A stretch of 64,000 nucleotides of DNA from Natronorubrum daqingense (GTDB taxonomy: Archaea; Halobacteriota; Halobacteria; Halobacteriales; Natrialbaceae). The stretch covers positions 1,054,001 to 1,118,000 of the forward strand of contig NZ_CP019327.1 of NCBI RefSeq assembly GCF_001971705.1, read 5' to 3'. The position numbers and the translations under genes were made by a program. Positions 19,412 through 26,478 of the stretch are shown here, piece after piece. The number at the start of each line of letters is the position of its first letter. Position 1 is the first letter of the stretch. A model generated the notes under the pieces. That model saw only the letters and a program-made list of their open reading frames with translations, ran no database searches and was not told where the DNA came from.

Positions 19412-20533
19412 ATGCAACCGCGCGACCTGTCCGATCACGTCGCTTACGAGGCGGGTCGGGGCATCGAGGAAGTCGCCCGCGAACTCGGGCGCGACCCCTC
19501 TGAATTCGTCAAACTCGCCTCGAACGAGAACCCACACGGGCCCTCGCCCGCAGCCACCGTGGCGCTTCGCGAGGCCGCCTCGAGCGTGAGTTCCTACCCG
19601 AAAGCGGCTCACGCCGACCTGAGCGCCGCCGTCGCCGAGCGCTGGGACGTTTCTGCCGACCAAATTTGGCTGGCAAACGGCGGCGACGGGGCGATCGATT
19701 ACCTCTCCCGAGCGACGCTCGAGCCCGACGACACCGTGCTCGTTCCCTCGCCGGGGTTCGCCTACTACGGCATGAGCGCCCGATTCCACCACGGCGACGT
19801 CCGGGAGTACGACCTCGAGCGAGAGGACGACTTCGAACAGTCGGCCGACGCCGTGCTTTCGGCGTACGACGGCGACCGACTCGTCTACCTCACGAGCCCG
19901 CACAACCCGACGGGGACGACGATCCCGCTCGCAGAAATCGAGACGATTGCCGCGGAAACGGACGACGACACGCTCGTCGTCGTCGACGAAGCCTACGGCG
20001 AGTTCGCCGACCGCGACAGCGCCGTCGCGTTGCTCGAGGGCCGAGACGGGTTCGACGCTCGAGACGACGTCGCCGTCTTGCGAACGTTCTCGAAAGCCTA
20101 CGGACTCGCCGGCCTCAGACTCGGCTACGCCGTCGTTCCCGACGAGTGGGCTGAGGCCTACGCTCGCGTCAACACCCCCTTTGCCGCGAGCGAACTCGCA
20201 TGTCGCGCCGGATTGGCCGCCCTCGAGGACGACGAACACGTCGCGCGCACCGTCGAGACGACCGAAGACGCCCGCGCGTACATGCGCGAACACATCGACG
20301 CTCACGTCTGGGAGAGCGAGGGGAACTTCGTCCTCGTCGACGTCGGCGAGGCGAGCGCCGTCGCGCAAGCGATGCAAGAATCGGGCGTTATCGTCCGGGA
20401 CTGCTCAAGTTTCGGCCTCCCCGAGTGCATCCGAATTACCTGCGGAACGGAGGAGGAAACCGAACGCGCCGTCGACACGCTCAACGACGTGCTCGAGTCG
20501 GCTGGGACTGGTTCGGAGGTGTCCGAAACATGA
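19412..20533 (+). CDS. hisC: Histidinol-phosphate aminotransferase
   Basis: 373 aa. PLP enzyme of fold type I; converts imidazole-acetol phosphate and glutamate to histidinol phosphate in histidine synthesis. The PLP lysine is Lys228 in TFSKAYGLAGLRLGY; LASNENPHGPSP (about 35-46), TSPHNPTGT (about 161-169) and VVVDEAYGEF are the other family blocks. Its stop overlaps the ATG of the next gene (ATGA), so the first three genes here form one operon. The start at 19412 is 24-29 bases after a TATA-like box; the open frame upstream has no conserved content. Confidence 0.95.
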   Translation: MQPRDLSDHVAYEAGRGIEEVARELGRDPSEFVKLASNENPHGPSPAATVALREAASSVSSYPKAAHADLSAAVAERWDVSADQIWLANGGDGAIDYLSRATLEPDDTVLVPSPGFAYYGMSARFHHGDVREYDLEREDDFEQSADAVLSAYDGDRLVYLTSPHNPTGTTIPLAEIETIAAETDDDTLVVVDEAYGEFADRDSAVALLEGRDGFDARDDVAVLRTFSKAYGLAGLRLGYAVVPDEWAEAYARVNTPFAASELACRAGLAALEDDEHVARTVETTEDARAYMREHIDAHVWESEGNFVLVDVGEASAVAQAMQESGVIVRDCSSFGLPECIRITCGTEEETERAVDTLNDVLESAGTGSEVSET

Positions 20534-21075
20534 GAATTGCCGTCACCGGAACCCCGGGAACGGGGAAGACGACCGCGACGGAACGCCTCGCGTCGAAACT
20601 CGAGGAGAGAGACGCTGCAGAGTCGTCGGCCGATTTCGACGTGATCCACCTCAACACGGTGCTCGAGGACGAAGCACTCTACACCGAGGTCGACGCCGAC
20701 CGACAGAGCAAGGTCGCCGACCTCGATGCGCTCGCGGCGTGGCTCGAGGGTCGCGAGGATACTATCGTCGAGTCCCACCTCGCACACCACTTCGATGCCG
20801 ACCGGGTCGCCGTGCTTCGGTGTGCTCCCGAACCGCTCGAGAAACGGCTGCTCGAGCGCGGTGAGACCGAGGCGAAGGCGGCGGAGAACGCAGAGAGCGA
20901 GGCGCTCGACGTGATCCTCGCAGAAGCCGTCGATGAACACGGCCTCGAGTCGATCTACGAAATCGATACGACCGACCGCACGCCCGACGCCGTCGCCGCG
21001 GAACTCGCGGCGGTTGTGACGGGTGATCGCGAACCGAGTGCAGGCGACGCCGACTTCGTGGGGTATCTCACATGA
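20530..21075 (+). CDS. Adenylate-kinase-like nucleotide kinase (AK6/Fap7 type)
   Basis: 181 aa. The P-loop GTPGTGKTTATERL is at residues 7-20; CAPEPLEKRLLERGE is the Walker-B/lid-proximal block of the AK6 (Fap7, hCINAP) family, which combines weak adenylate kinase activity with a role in small-subunit ribosome assembly in eukaryotes and archaea. The family usually has about 170-190 residues, as here. It is coupled to hisC upstream and to the phosphatidyltransferase downstream by 4-base overlaps. Confidence 0.85.
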   Translation: MRIAVTGTPGTGKTTATERLASKLEERDAAESSADFDVIHLNTVLEDEALYTEVDADRQSKVADLDALAAWLEGREDTIVESHLAHHFDADRVAVLRCAPEPLEKRLLERGETEAKAAENAESEALDVILAEAVDEHGLESIYEIDTTDRTPDAVAAELAAVVTGDREPSAGDADFVGYLT

Positions 21076-21683
21076 CGCTCGATAAGTTCAGGCCGTACGT
21101 TTCGAGATTTCTCGACCCGTTCGTGAAAGGATTCGACAAGGTGGGCATGACGCCCGACGGCGTGAGTATCCTTGCCTTTGGCATGGCCGTCCTCGCGGCG
21201 GGGGCATTCATGCTCGGGGGCCGTGCAGACCCCGTCTGGTACGCCGTTGCCGCGACGCTGGTCTTTCTCAACGGCTGGCTCGACATCGTCGACGGCGCAC
21301 TCGCTCGAGAGCAAAACGTCGCCTCGGCGGGCGGGGACCTCCTCGATCACGTGCTCGATCGCTACGCCGACATCGTCATCATCGCGGGACTCGCAGCCGG
21401 TATCGGGGATTACCTCCTCGGATTTCTGGCCGTGACCGGCGTCGTTATGACCTCCTACCTCGGCACGCAAGCCCAGGCAGTCGGTCTCGACCGCGTTTAC
21501 GGTGGATTGGTCGGCCGAGCGGATCGCTTAGCGATCATCGGCATCGTCGGCTTCCTCGCCTTCCCGCTCGCCGGCGAGTATGGCGGACTCACACTCACCG
21601 GCTGGTTGCTCGTCTTCCTCGCCGTCGTCGGCCACCTGACCGCCCTCCAGCGATTCGTCCACTCCTGGTCGGCACTCGAGTAG
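21072..21683 (+). CDS. CDP-alcohol phosphatidyltransferase (archaeal lipid head-group transferase)
   Basis: 203 aa, with about six membrane helices. The catalytic signature D-x2-D-G-x2-A-R-x8-G-x3-D-x3-D is complete, running from DIVDGALARE to GGDLLDHVLD (about residues 74-101). It binds CDP-archaeol with metal ions and transfers the archaetidyl group to an alcohol. The acceptor (inositol phosphate, serine or glycerol phosphate) cannot be decided from sequence. It is the third gene of the hisC operon. Confidence 0.88.
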   Translation: MTLDKFRPYVSRFLDPFVKGFDKVGMTPDGVSILAFGMAVLAAGAFMLGGRADPVWYAVAATLVFLNGWLDIVDGALAREQNVASAGGDLLDHVLDRYADIVIIAGLAAGIGDYLLGFLAVTGVVMTSYLGTQAQAVGLDRVYGGLVGRADRLAIIGIVGFLAFPLAGEYGGLTLTGWLLVFLAVVGHLTALQRFVHSWSALE

Positions 21684-21719
21684 GTCGCTTTCTCCGTCCT
21701 TCGAGAGTGCGCCGCATGG

Positions 21720-21725
21720 TTTATC
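21720..21725 (+). promoter_or_regulatory. TATA box of mbf1
   Basis: TTTATC 25-30 bases before the ATG at 21750; fits a leaderless mRNA. Confidence 0.55.
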
Positions 21726-21749
21726 ACTCGCCGCGATATACGTTCCTCC

Positions 21750-22304
21750 ATGGTTCAGTGCGAGATGTGTGGCGCCGAGACGTCGTCTCCGAAGACGATC
21801 AAAGTCGAGGGTGCGAAACTCGACGTTTGTTCGAACTGCACCGACTTCGGCACCGAAGTCAAACAGCCGTCGAGCTCGAGTTCCTCGAGTAAGTATTCGA
21901 CCTCGAGTTCGAAATCGGGTTCAGCTTCGAGTTCCAGTGGCGGTTCGGCCGCCAGTGGCTCGAGCGCGAGTTCAAGCGGTGGCTCGAGTTCCCAGCGTCG
22001 ATCGGACATGTTCGACGATATGGATCAACTCGCGACCGACTACGACGAGCGAGTTCGCAACGCTCGCGAGGAGAAGTCCCTGAGTCAGTCGGAACTCGCC
22101 AACGAACTCAACGAGAAGGCGAGCCTGATCCGGAAGATCGAACGCGGCGACACCCTCCCGAGCGACAGCGCACAGTCGAAACTCGAGAACTTCCTCGAGA
22201 TCGACCTGAGCGCAGCCGGAAGCTCCGGTGACGAATCCGAGTGGTCCGGTGGCTCCTCGTCGGGAAGCTACACCCTCGGCGACGTCGTCAAGCGAAAGGA
22301 CTGA
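21750..22304 (+). CDS. mbf1: Multiprotein bridging factor 1 homologue (aMBF1)
   Basis: 184 aa. An N-terminal zinc ribbon (Cys4, Cys7, Cys27, Cys30) is followed by a Ser-rich linker (about residues 44-84, near-pure Ser/Gly/Ala), then a Cro-type helix-turn-helix (REEKSLSQSELANELNEKASL, from about residue 110). This architecture is the archaeal MBF1, thought to touch the ribosome and/or transcription machinery. The Ser-rich linker is much longer than usual and looks like an expanded low-complexity tract built from repeated tcgagt/tcgagc codons. Confidence 0.92.
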   Translation: MVQCEMCGAETSSPKTIKVEGAKLDVCSNCTDFGTEVKQPSSSSSSSKYSTSSSKSGSASSSSGGSAASGSSASSSGGSSSQRRSDMFDDMDQLATDYDERVRNAREEKSLSQSELANELNEKASLIRKIERGDTLPSDSAQSKLENFLEIDLSAAGSSGDESEWSGGSSSGSYTLGDVVKRKD

Positions 22305-22451
22305 CGCGTCACTTCTCACCTCGCGTCGTTGCGACGGTTTTGTCTCTCCAGTTTTCGTCACAGAAGACTCGAGAGTCGCCGTTCTCGCTCACGTCCGTCG
22401 CTTCGTCGGTGACTCGCAAGCTATTTCTTTCGGGCGAGAGGCTGTGCTGGT

Positions 22452-23096
22452 ATGTTCGTCCTTGTCAACCTGAAGACCTATCCGTGCGATCCGGTCGCGG
22501 TCGCCGAAGCCGTTCGCGACGTCGACGAATCGACCGACGCCCGCCTCGCAGTTGCGCCGCAGGCGACCCACCTCGAGCGCGTGGCCGAGACGGGAGCTGA
22601 AACGTGGGCCCAACACGTCGATTCGATCGACCACGGGAGCAACACCGGCCAGACGCTGGCGGAATCCGTCGCGGACGCCGGTGCCGTCGGGACGTTGCTC
22701 AACCACTCCGAACGGCGGCTGAAGCTGGCCGATATCGACGGAGCTGTTCAGGCGGCAGAGCGTGCGGGCCTCGAGACGGTCGTCTGTGCGAACAATCCTG
22801 CACAGATCGGTGCCGCCGCGGCGCTCGGCCCCGACGCCGTCGCGGTCGAGCCGCCGGAACTGATCGGCACCGGGACGCCGGTCAGTCAGGCTGACCCGGA
22901 CGTCGTCGAGGATGCCGTCGATGCGGCCCAGCACGTCGACCGAGACGTGTCCGTTCTCTGCGGGGCGGGTATCAGTACCGGCGACGACGTCGTCGCAGCG
23001 GGCGACCTCGGTTCCGAGGGCGTGTTGCTCGCGAGCGGGGTCGCGAAAGCGGACGATCCGACGGCCGCCCTCGAGGACCTCGTCGAACCGCTGTAG
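22452..23096 (+). CDS. tpiA: Triose-phosphate isomerase
   Basis: 214 aa, the short archaeal form. Interconverts dihydroxyacetone phosphate and glyceraldehyde 3-phosphate. Active-site residues are present: Asn6 and Lys8 (VNLKTY), His85 in LLNHSERR, Glu133 in [12 protein letters not shown], and the phosphate loop GAGISTGDD. It is a single gene with short flanks. The first codon at 22452 puts NLK at the right depth in strand 1. Confidence 0.97.
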   Translation: MFVLVNLKTYPCDPVAVAEAVRDVDESTDARLAVAPQATHLERVAETGAETWAQHVDSIDHGSNTGQTLAESVADAGAVGTLLNHSERRLKLADIDGAVQAAERAGLETVVCANNPAQIGAAAALGPDAVAVEPPELIGTGTPVSQADPDVVEDAVDAAQHVDRDVSVLCGAGISTGDDVVAAGDLGSEGVLLASGVAKADDPTAALEDLVEPL

Positions 23097-23190
23097 ACGA
23101 GCGTAGTGGGTCGATTGGATCGCCGGCGTCGTTCGACGCCACAGTTCCTCGAACCGATGGTTTTTCTCACTCGCGATGGGAGGTCGACGT

Positions 23191-23601
23191 ATGAGCGACG
23201 CTCGTCCCATCGAAGTAGCCCTCGAGAATCGACTGATGGGACAGGGAATCTACGTGGACGAGGTCACTCGTCTGCCACGGGCTTCGAACGAGGAGACGGC
23301 TGAAACGGGCGACATTTCCGACGGGGCTGGCCTCTCGATTTCCTACGAGACGGTCTCTCAGTCGAAACGGATCGACAGCGACGAGGTCGGCACCGTCGTC
23401 CGAACCGTCCTCGATATCGGTGCCGAACGCGAGTGGACGCCGGGACGACTCGAGGCGACCTCGCAGTCGACCGACGGCGATATCCGCGGTCGCTGGCACG
23501 TCGAAGCAGAGTGGTTCGACGAACTCGGCGTAGCGTTCGACGACCTCGAGTTCTCGGAGCGCGTCCTCGAGACGAGAGATCACAATTCTGTCACCGAGTA
23601 A
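23191..23601 (+). CDS. Conserved-looking protein of unknown function
   Basis: 136 aa from the ATG at 23191; an ATG at 23176 would add MGGRR. The protein is acidic and soluble, with a predicted alpha/beta pattern: VALENRLMGQGIYVDEV, LSISYETV, TVVRTVLDI, and GRWHVEAEWFDEL. The last block looks like a short strand-helix that could bind a ligand. I recognise no family. It lies 60 bases upstream of the TIR-domain gene on the same strand and could be co-transcribed. Confidence 0.65.
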   Translation: MSDARPIEVALENRLMGQGIYVDEVTRLPRASNEETAETGDISDGAGLSISYETVSQSKRIDSDEVGTVVRTVLDIGAEREWTPGRLEATSQSTDGDIRGRWHVEAEWFDELGVAFDDLEFSERVLETRDHNSVTE

Positions 23602-23663
23602 GTGATGTCGACGAGTAGGTAGATTAATGGTCTCACACTCGTGTTGTCGGTGTAGATACGCAG

Positions 23664-24275
23664 ATGGCCGGAGAACAGATCTACGTCTCACACGCACCTG
23701 CTGACCTCGAGCTCGTCCAGGAGTTGTTCTCGACGGTCAAGAATTTCCCCTTTGGAACACATATCGCGCTCGAGGAAGTCGAATCTGGTCGCTCTCGACA
23801 GCGACTCGAGGGCCGCCTCGCGAACAGCGACGTCGTCGTCGCGGTGCTCACGGCGGAATCGTCGACCAGCAGGTGGGTCAATCAGGAAGTCGGGTACGCA
23901 CTCGCAAAGGGGATTCCCGTGATCCCACTCGCCGACAGCGACCGCCATCTCGGCGGCTTTCTCGAGAACGCCGACAGCGTCGCGATCACTCGAGAGAATC
24001 CCTCGCGAACCATTTACGATCTGATCAGCCGACTCCGAAGCGAACTTGCACCACTCGGTGCGCTGTCCGTGCCGAATTGGTACATTCGATTCCCCTGTAC
24101 GATTCCGGACTGTGGCCACCCCGTGACCCTCGAGATCGAGCAAGACCAATCCAAGCTCTGGAAGCGATACGAACACGGGAAACTGCTGTCGTCGACGTGT
24201 GACGTCTGCGAGTCGACGTACTACTTCGATGCGGCGACGATCGGATACGTTCGCCGAGAAGACGGCATTCTCTAG
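23664..24275 (+). CDS. TIR-domain protein with C-terminal zinc ribbon
   Basis: 203 aa. Residues about 4-125 follow the TIR fold: IYVSHAPADLELVQEL (strand A/helix A), DVVVAVLTAESSTSRWVNQEVGYALAKGIPVIPL with the W-x3-E signature whose glutamate (Glu75) is the NAD-cleaving residue in TIR enzymes. Residues 140-203 contain a four-cysteine site (Cys145, Cys150, Cys179, Cys182) not found in ordinary TIR proteins. Prokaryotic TIR proteins commonly cleave NAD or make signals in anti-virus defence; no partner gene of a known system is adjacent. The family assignment is from motif only. Confidence 0.75.
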   Translation: MAGEQIYVSHAPADLELVQELFSTVKNFPFGTHIALEEVESGRSRQRLEGRLANSDVVVAVLTAESSTSRWVNQEVGYALAKGIPVIPLADSDRHLGGFLENADSVAITRENPSRTIYDLISRLRSELAPLGALSVPNWYIRFPCTIPDCGHPVTLEIEQDQSKLWKRYEHGKLLSSTCDVCESTYYFDAATIGYVRREDGIL

Positions 24276-24276
24276 T

Positions 24277-24981
24277 TCAGGCGTCTTTTTGAAGCCGTTC
24301 GTAGGCGTCCGTGACGAGTTGGAACGCCGAGCGACTCCCGCTCTTTCGGTCGGGATGGGCCCGTTTGACCTCGCGGTGGAACGCCGCACGAATTTCCTCG
24401 TCGCTCGCAGCGGGGTCGACGCTGAGCACCTCCCGAGCCTCCGACTTTCGCATTCCGATCGTTTTGACGATCCCGTTTTCTTTTGCGGTCTCGGTGCACG
24501 GCGGACAGAATCGCTCGCTTCGCCCGTCGATGGTGGTGATCTCGAAGCGTTCGGCGGTAACCCACTCGTTGCACTGCGTACAGAGCGTCTCGTCTTCGTC
24601 CGTCGACTCGGCGTGACCTCGAGTACGTGTGTCGTCTGCTGTGTGCGTCGACTCGTCGGCCTCGGAGGATGCGGACGTCGTCTTCGAGTCGGCCGCCGGC
24701 GCCTGCGCGACACACGTTGGACAGCACGTGAGGACGGTTCCGTCTTCGAGGACGACATCTTCGACTCGAGACGCGAGAATCGTGTCGGTGCAGCCGTCGC
24801 AGGTCCGACGTCGCTGGTCGATCGAAGAACACTTTCGAGCGGCCTCACGGGCGTGGGGCTCACAGCGAGGACAGCACGCGACCCTGTCGCCGTCGGGCAT
24901 CGTGATTGCCGTCAGCTCCTCGAGTGGGACCGTTCGGCCACACCCATCACAACCACCCTGACGGTCGTCGACCACTGCCAT
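24277..24981 (-). CDS. J-domain protein with three zinc ribbons
   Basis: 234 aa. Three four-cysteine sites occur in tandem: Cys11/14/37/40, Cys61/64/87/90 and Cys134/137/159/162, each with a beta-hairpin spacer of about 22 residues. A Ser/Thr/Asp-rich linker (about 95-130) separates the second and third. A C-terminal J domain (about 180-234) holds the HPD motif at residues 209-211 (KRAHPDRKSG), which stimulates Hsp70 ATPase. The usual DnaJ order is reversed and there are no G/F or substrate-binding regions, so it probably recruits DnaK to zinc-ribbon-bound clients. It ends two bases from the TIR gene's stop and is convergent to it. Confidence 0.8.
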   Translation of the reverse strand: MAVVDDRQGGCDGCGRTVPLEELTAITMPDGDRVACCPRCEPHAREAARKCSSIDQRRRTCDGCTDTILASRVEDVVLEDGTVLTCCPTCVAQAPAADSKTTSASSEADESTHTADDTRTRGHAESTDEDETLCTQCNEWVTAERFEITTIDGRSERFCPPCTETAKENGIVKTIGMRKSEAREVLSVDPAASDEEIRAAFHREVKRAHPDRKSGSRSAFQLVTDAYERLQKDA

Positions 24982-25151
24982 TAGACGGTTGTTTATACTG
25001 AATCCTTATCAGTTCTTCTGCTGACAGACATACACGAGCGAGACGGCGATCGTTCATAGGAGAACGTTACCGCCGTCTTGGGACGCGCTGATCCGACCCC
25101 GTCGTCGGTGAAGGGTGTCGGTAACAAAGGCGAGTTGTGCCGACTACCGGC

Positions 25152-25175
25152 CCGTGCGAGGTGTGCCTCGCACGG
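25152..25175. repeat. Perfect 10-bp hairpin in a divergent intergenic region
   Basis: CCGTGCGAGG (25152-25161), loop TGTG, CCTCGCACGG (25166-25175). It lies in the 320-base gap between the divergent J-protein gene and the DUF3054 gene. No gene is visible in the gap. Confidence 0.6.
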
Positions 25176-25301
25176 ATGTTGTCCGTTGGGTGGCTCTCGG
25201 CGACGAACTGTCGTCGGGGCCTCCTCTCCTGTCACCGACGATTCTCCTCGAGTACACACAGAATCCGAGACACCAATAGGGGTCCGGCACCGAGAGAACG
25301 T

Positions 25302-25730
25302 ATGGAGTCCGCAACTCGACTGTCCACGCGCGTTGGGAGCGCCGACCGACGGACGTTCACACTCGTGGCCGGTGACCTCCTCGTACTCACCGCGTTAGTG
25401 CTCGTCGGGCAACTCGAGCACGGGATGAACCCGCTCGAGCAACCGATCGGTGCGCTCGAGGCGCTGGCCCCGTTCGTCGTGGGATGGATCGTCGTCGCCG
25501 CGTTGGCTGGTCTCTACACGCGACCGATTTCGACGTCGCTCTGGGAAACGACGCGTCTGACGACCGTCGCGTGGCTCGCTGCCGCGAACGTCGGATTAGT
25601 GCTTCGCCAGTCGGTCTTCGGTAGCACTGCGGCGTGGCCGTTCCCGCTCGTCATCTCGGCGTTCGGTCTCGTCCTCCTCGTCGGGTGGCGGGTTGGGTTC
25701 GCGTACGTCTCGAGCTCCACCGATACCTAA
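25302..25730 (+). CDS. DUF3054 membrane protein
   Basis: 142 aa. Four hydrophobic segments (about 19-37, 55-72, 86-102, 113-137), a GDLLVLTALVLVGQLEHG start and a TRPISTSLWETTRLTTVAWLAAANVGL centre fit the DUF3054 family of actinobacterial and haloarchaeal membrane proteins, whose function is unknown. The start at 25302 places the first helix near the N-terminus; the upstream open frame encodes a basic, Cys-containing stretch unlike the family. Confidence 0.8.
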   Translation: MESATRLSTRVGSADRRTFTLVAGDLLVLTALVLVGQLEHGMNPLEQPIGALEALAPFVVGWIVVAALAGLYTRPISTSLWETTRLTTVAWLAAANVGLVLRQSVFGSTAAWPFPLVISAFGLVLLVGWRVGFAYVSSSTDT

Positions 25731-26074
25731 TTTCGACGCGCTCGGTCGACGTCACATATCAGTGTTCGTATACGTCGACGATAGTACTGGAAGAAAGACC
25801 CTCCTTCTCGCGTTGTAGTTCCTCACAATGAATAATGCGAAATATGCGAAACAGGCCAATATCCCTGTCTATAGGCCCTGTACTACCCTCTTGTGAGGGT
25901 TCTATCGGGTTAAATAATGGCGCTGGGAGATAGAGATGATCGGCACCCGAGACTAAATAACCAACTCATAAGTTATGAGAATCCACGGTAGCAAATACTG
26001 ATTAGAAACGGATCCACTACAGCGTAGGTATGAGAAACACTTATATGCCTGTCTCCCATACTATATGTTACGTT
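25731..26074. other. A+T-rich intergenic region with palindromes
   Basis: About 340 bases without a gene and clearly richer in A+T than its surroundings. It holds a hairpin ACCCTC-TTGT-GAGGGT (25885-25900), a tandem aatgcgaaat/atgcgaaac repeat near 25836-25854, and the 15-base palindrome CTCATAA-G-TTATGAG (25965-25979). The latter lies about 62 bases before the TATA box of the next gene, where a regulator or a small non-coding RNA promoter could be. Confidence 0.5.
26041..26046 (+). promoter_or_regulatory. TATA box of the small membrane protein gene
   Basis: TTATAT, 29-34 bases before the ATG at 26075. Confidence 0.5.
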
Positions 26075-26290
26075 ATGACTGGATATTACGACATTGTTCT
26101 CGGCCTCATCCCAGTCGCACTGATCGGTATCACCGCTGCCCTCGCGTTGGTTGGTCTGTCTCTGACGACTGCGGTGCCGATTGGTGCGTTCGTGTCGATG
26201 GCGATCATCGGTCACGCAATGTTCGTCAACGCGCCTGCGGACGTTCCGGAGGAACCCCAGTCCACTCACCCACCGATCAACGCTGACTAA
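26075..26290 (+). CDS. Small membrane protein, two transmembrane helices
   Basis: 71 aa from the ATG at 26075, chosen because the TATA-like box lies about 30 bases before it; an ATG at 26030 lies upstream of that box and is unlikely. Hydrophobic helices span about residues 7-29 and 33-52 with a Thr/Pro/Gly hinge, then a polar tail rich in Pro and His. The gene stands alone with its own promoter and a T-rich terminator. No family is recognised; similar very short membrane proteins are common in haloarchaea. Confidence 0.65.
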   Translation: MTGYYDIVLGLIPVALIGITAALALVGLSLTTAVPIGAFVSMAIIGHAMFVNAPADVPEEPQSTHPPINAD

Positions 26291-26305
26291 CTGTCTCGAC
26301 TGCTC

Positions 26306-26316
26306 TTTTTTTCTTT
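26306..26316 (+). terminator. T-tract terminator
   Basis: Seven T residues (26306-26312) then c and three more T, 15 bases after the stop of the small membrane protein gene; archaeal RNA polymerase ends at such tracts. Confidence 0.5.
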
Positions 26317-26478
26317 CCTCTCGTCTCTGCAGGTGTTTCGGACTCGAGCGTTCTACCTAACTCTCGTTCCACCGAGCGTTATCGCCCGAGTGGGTATTCT
26401 CTCGGCGGCGATCGTCGTATCACCCGGTATCGACGCTCGTCCGTGACCGAATCCGTTCTCAAAAAAGTGCGAGAGGCT

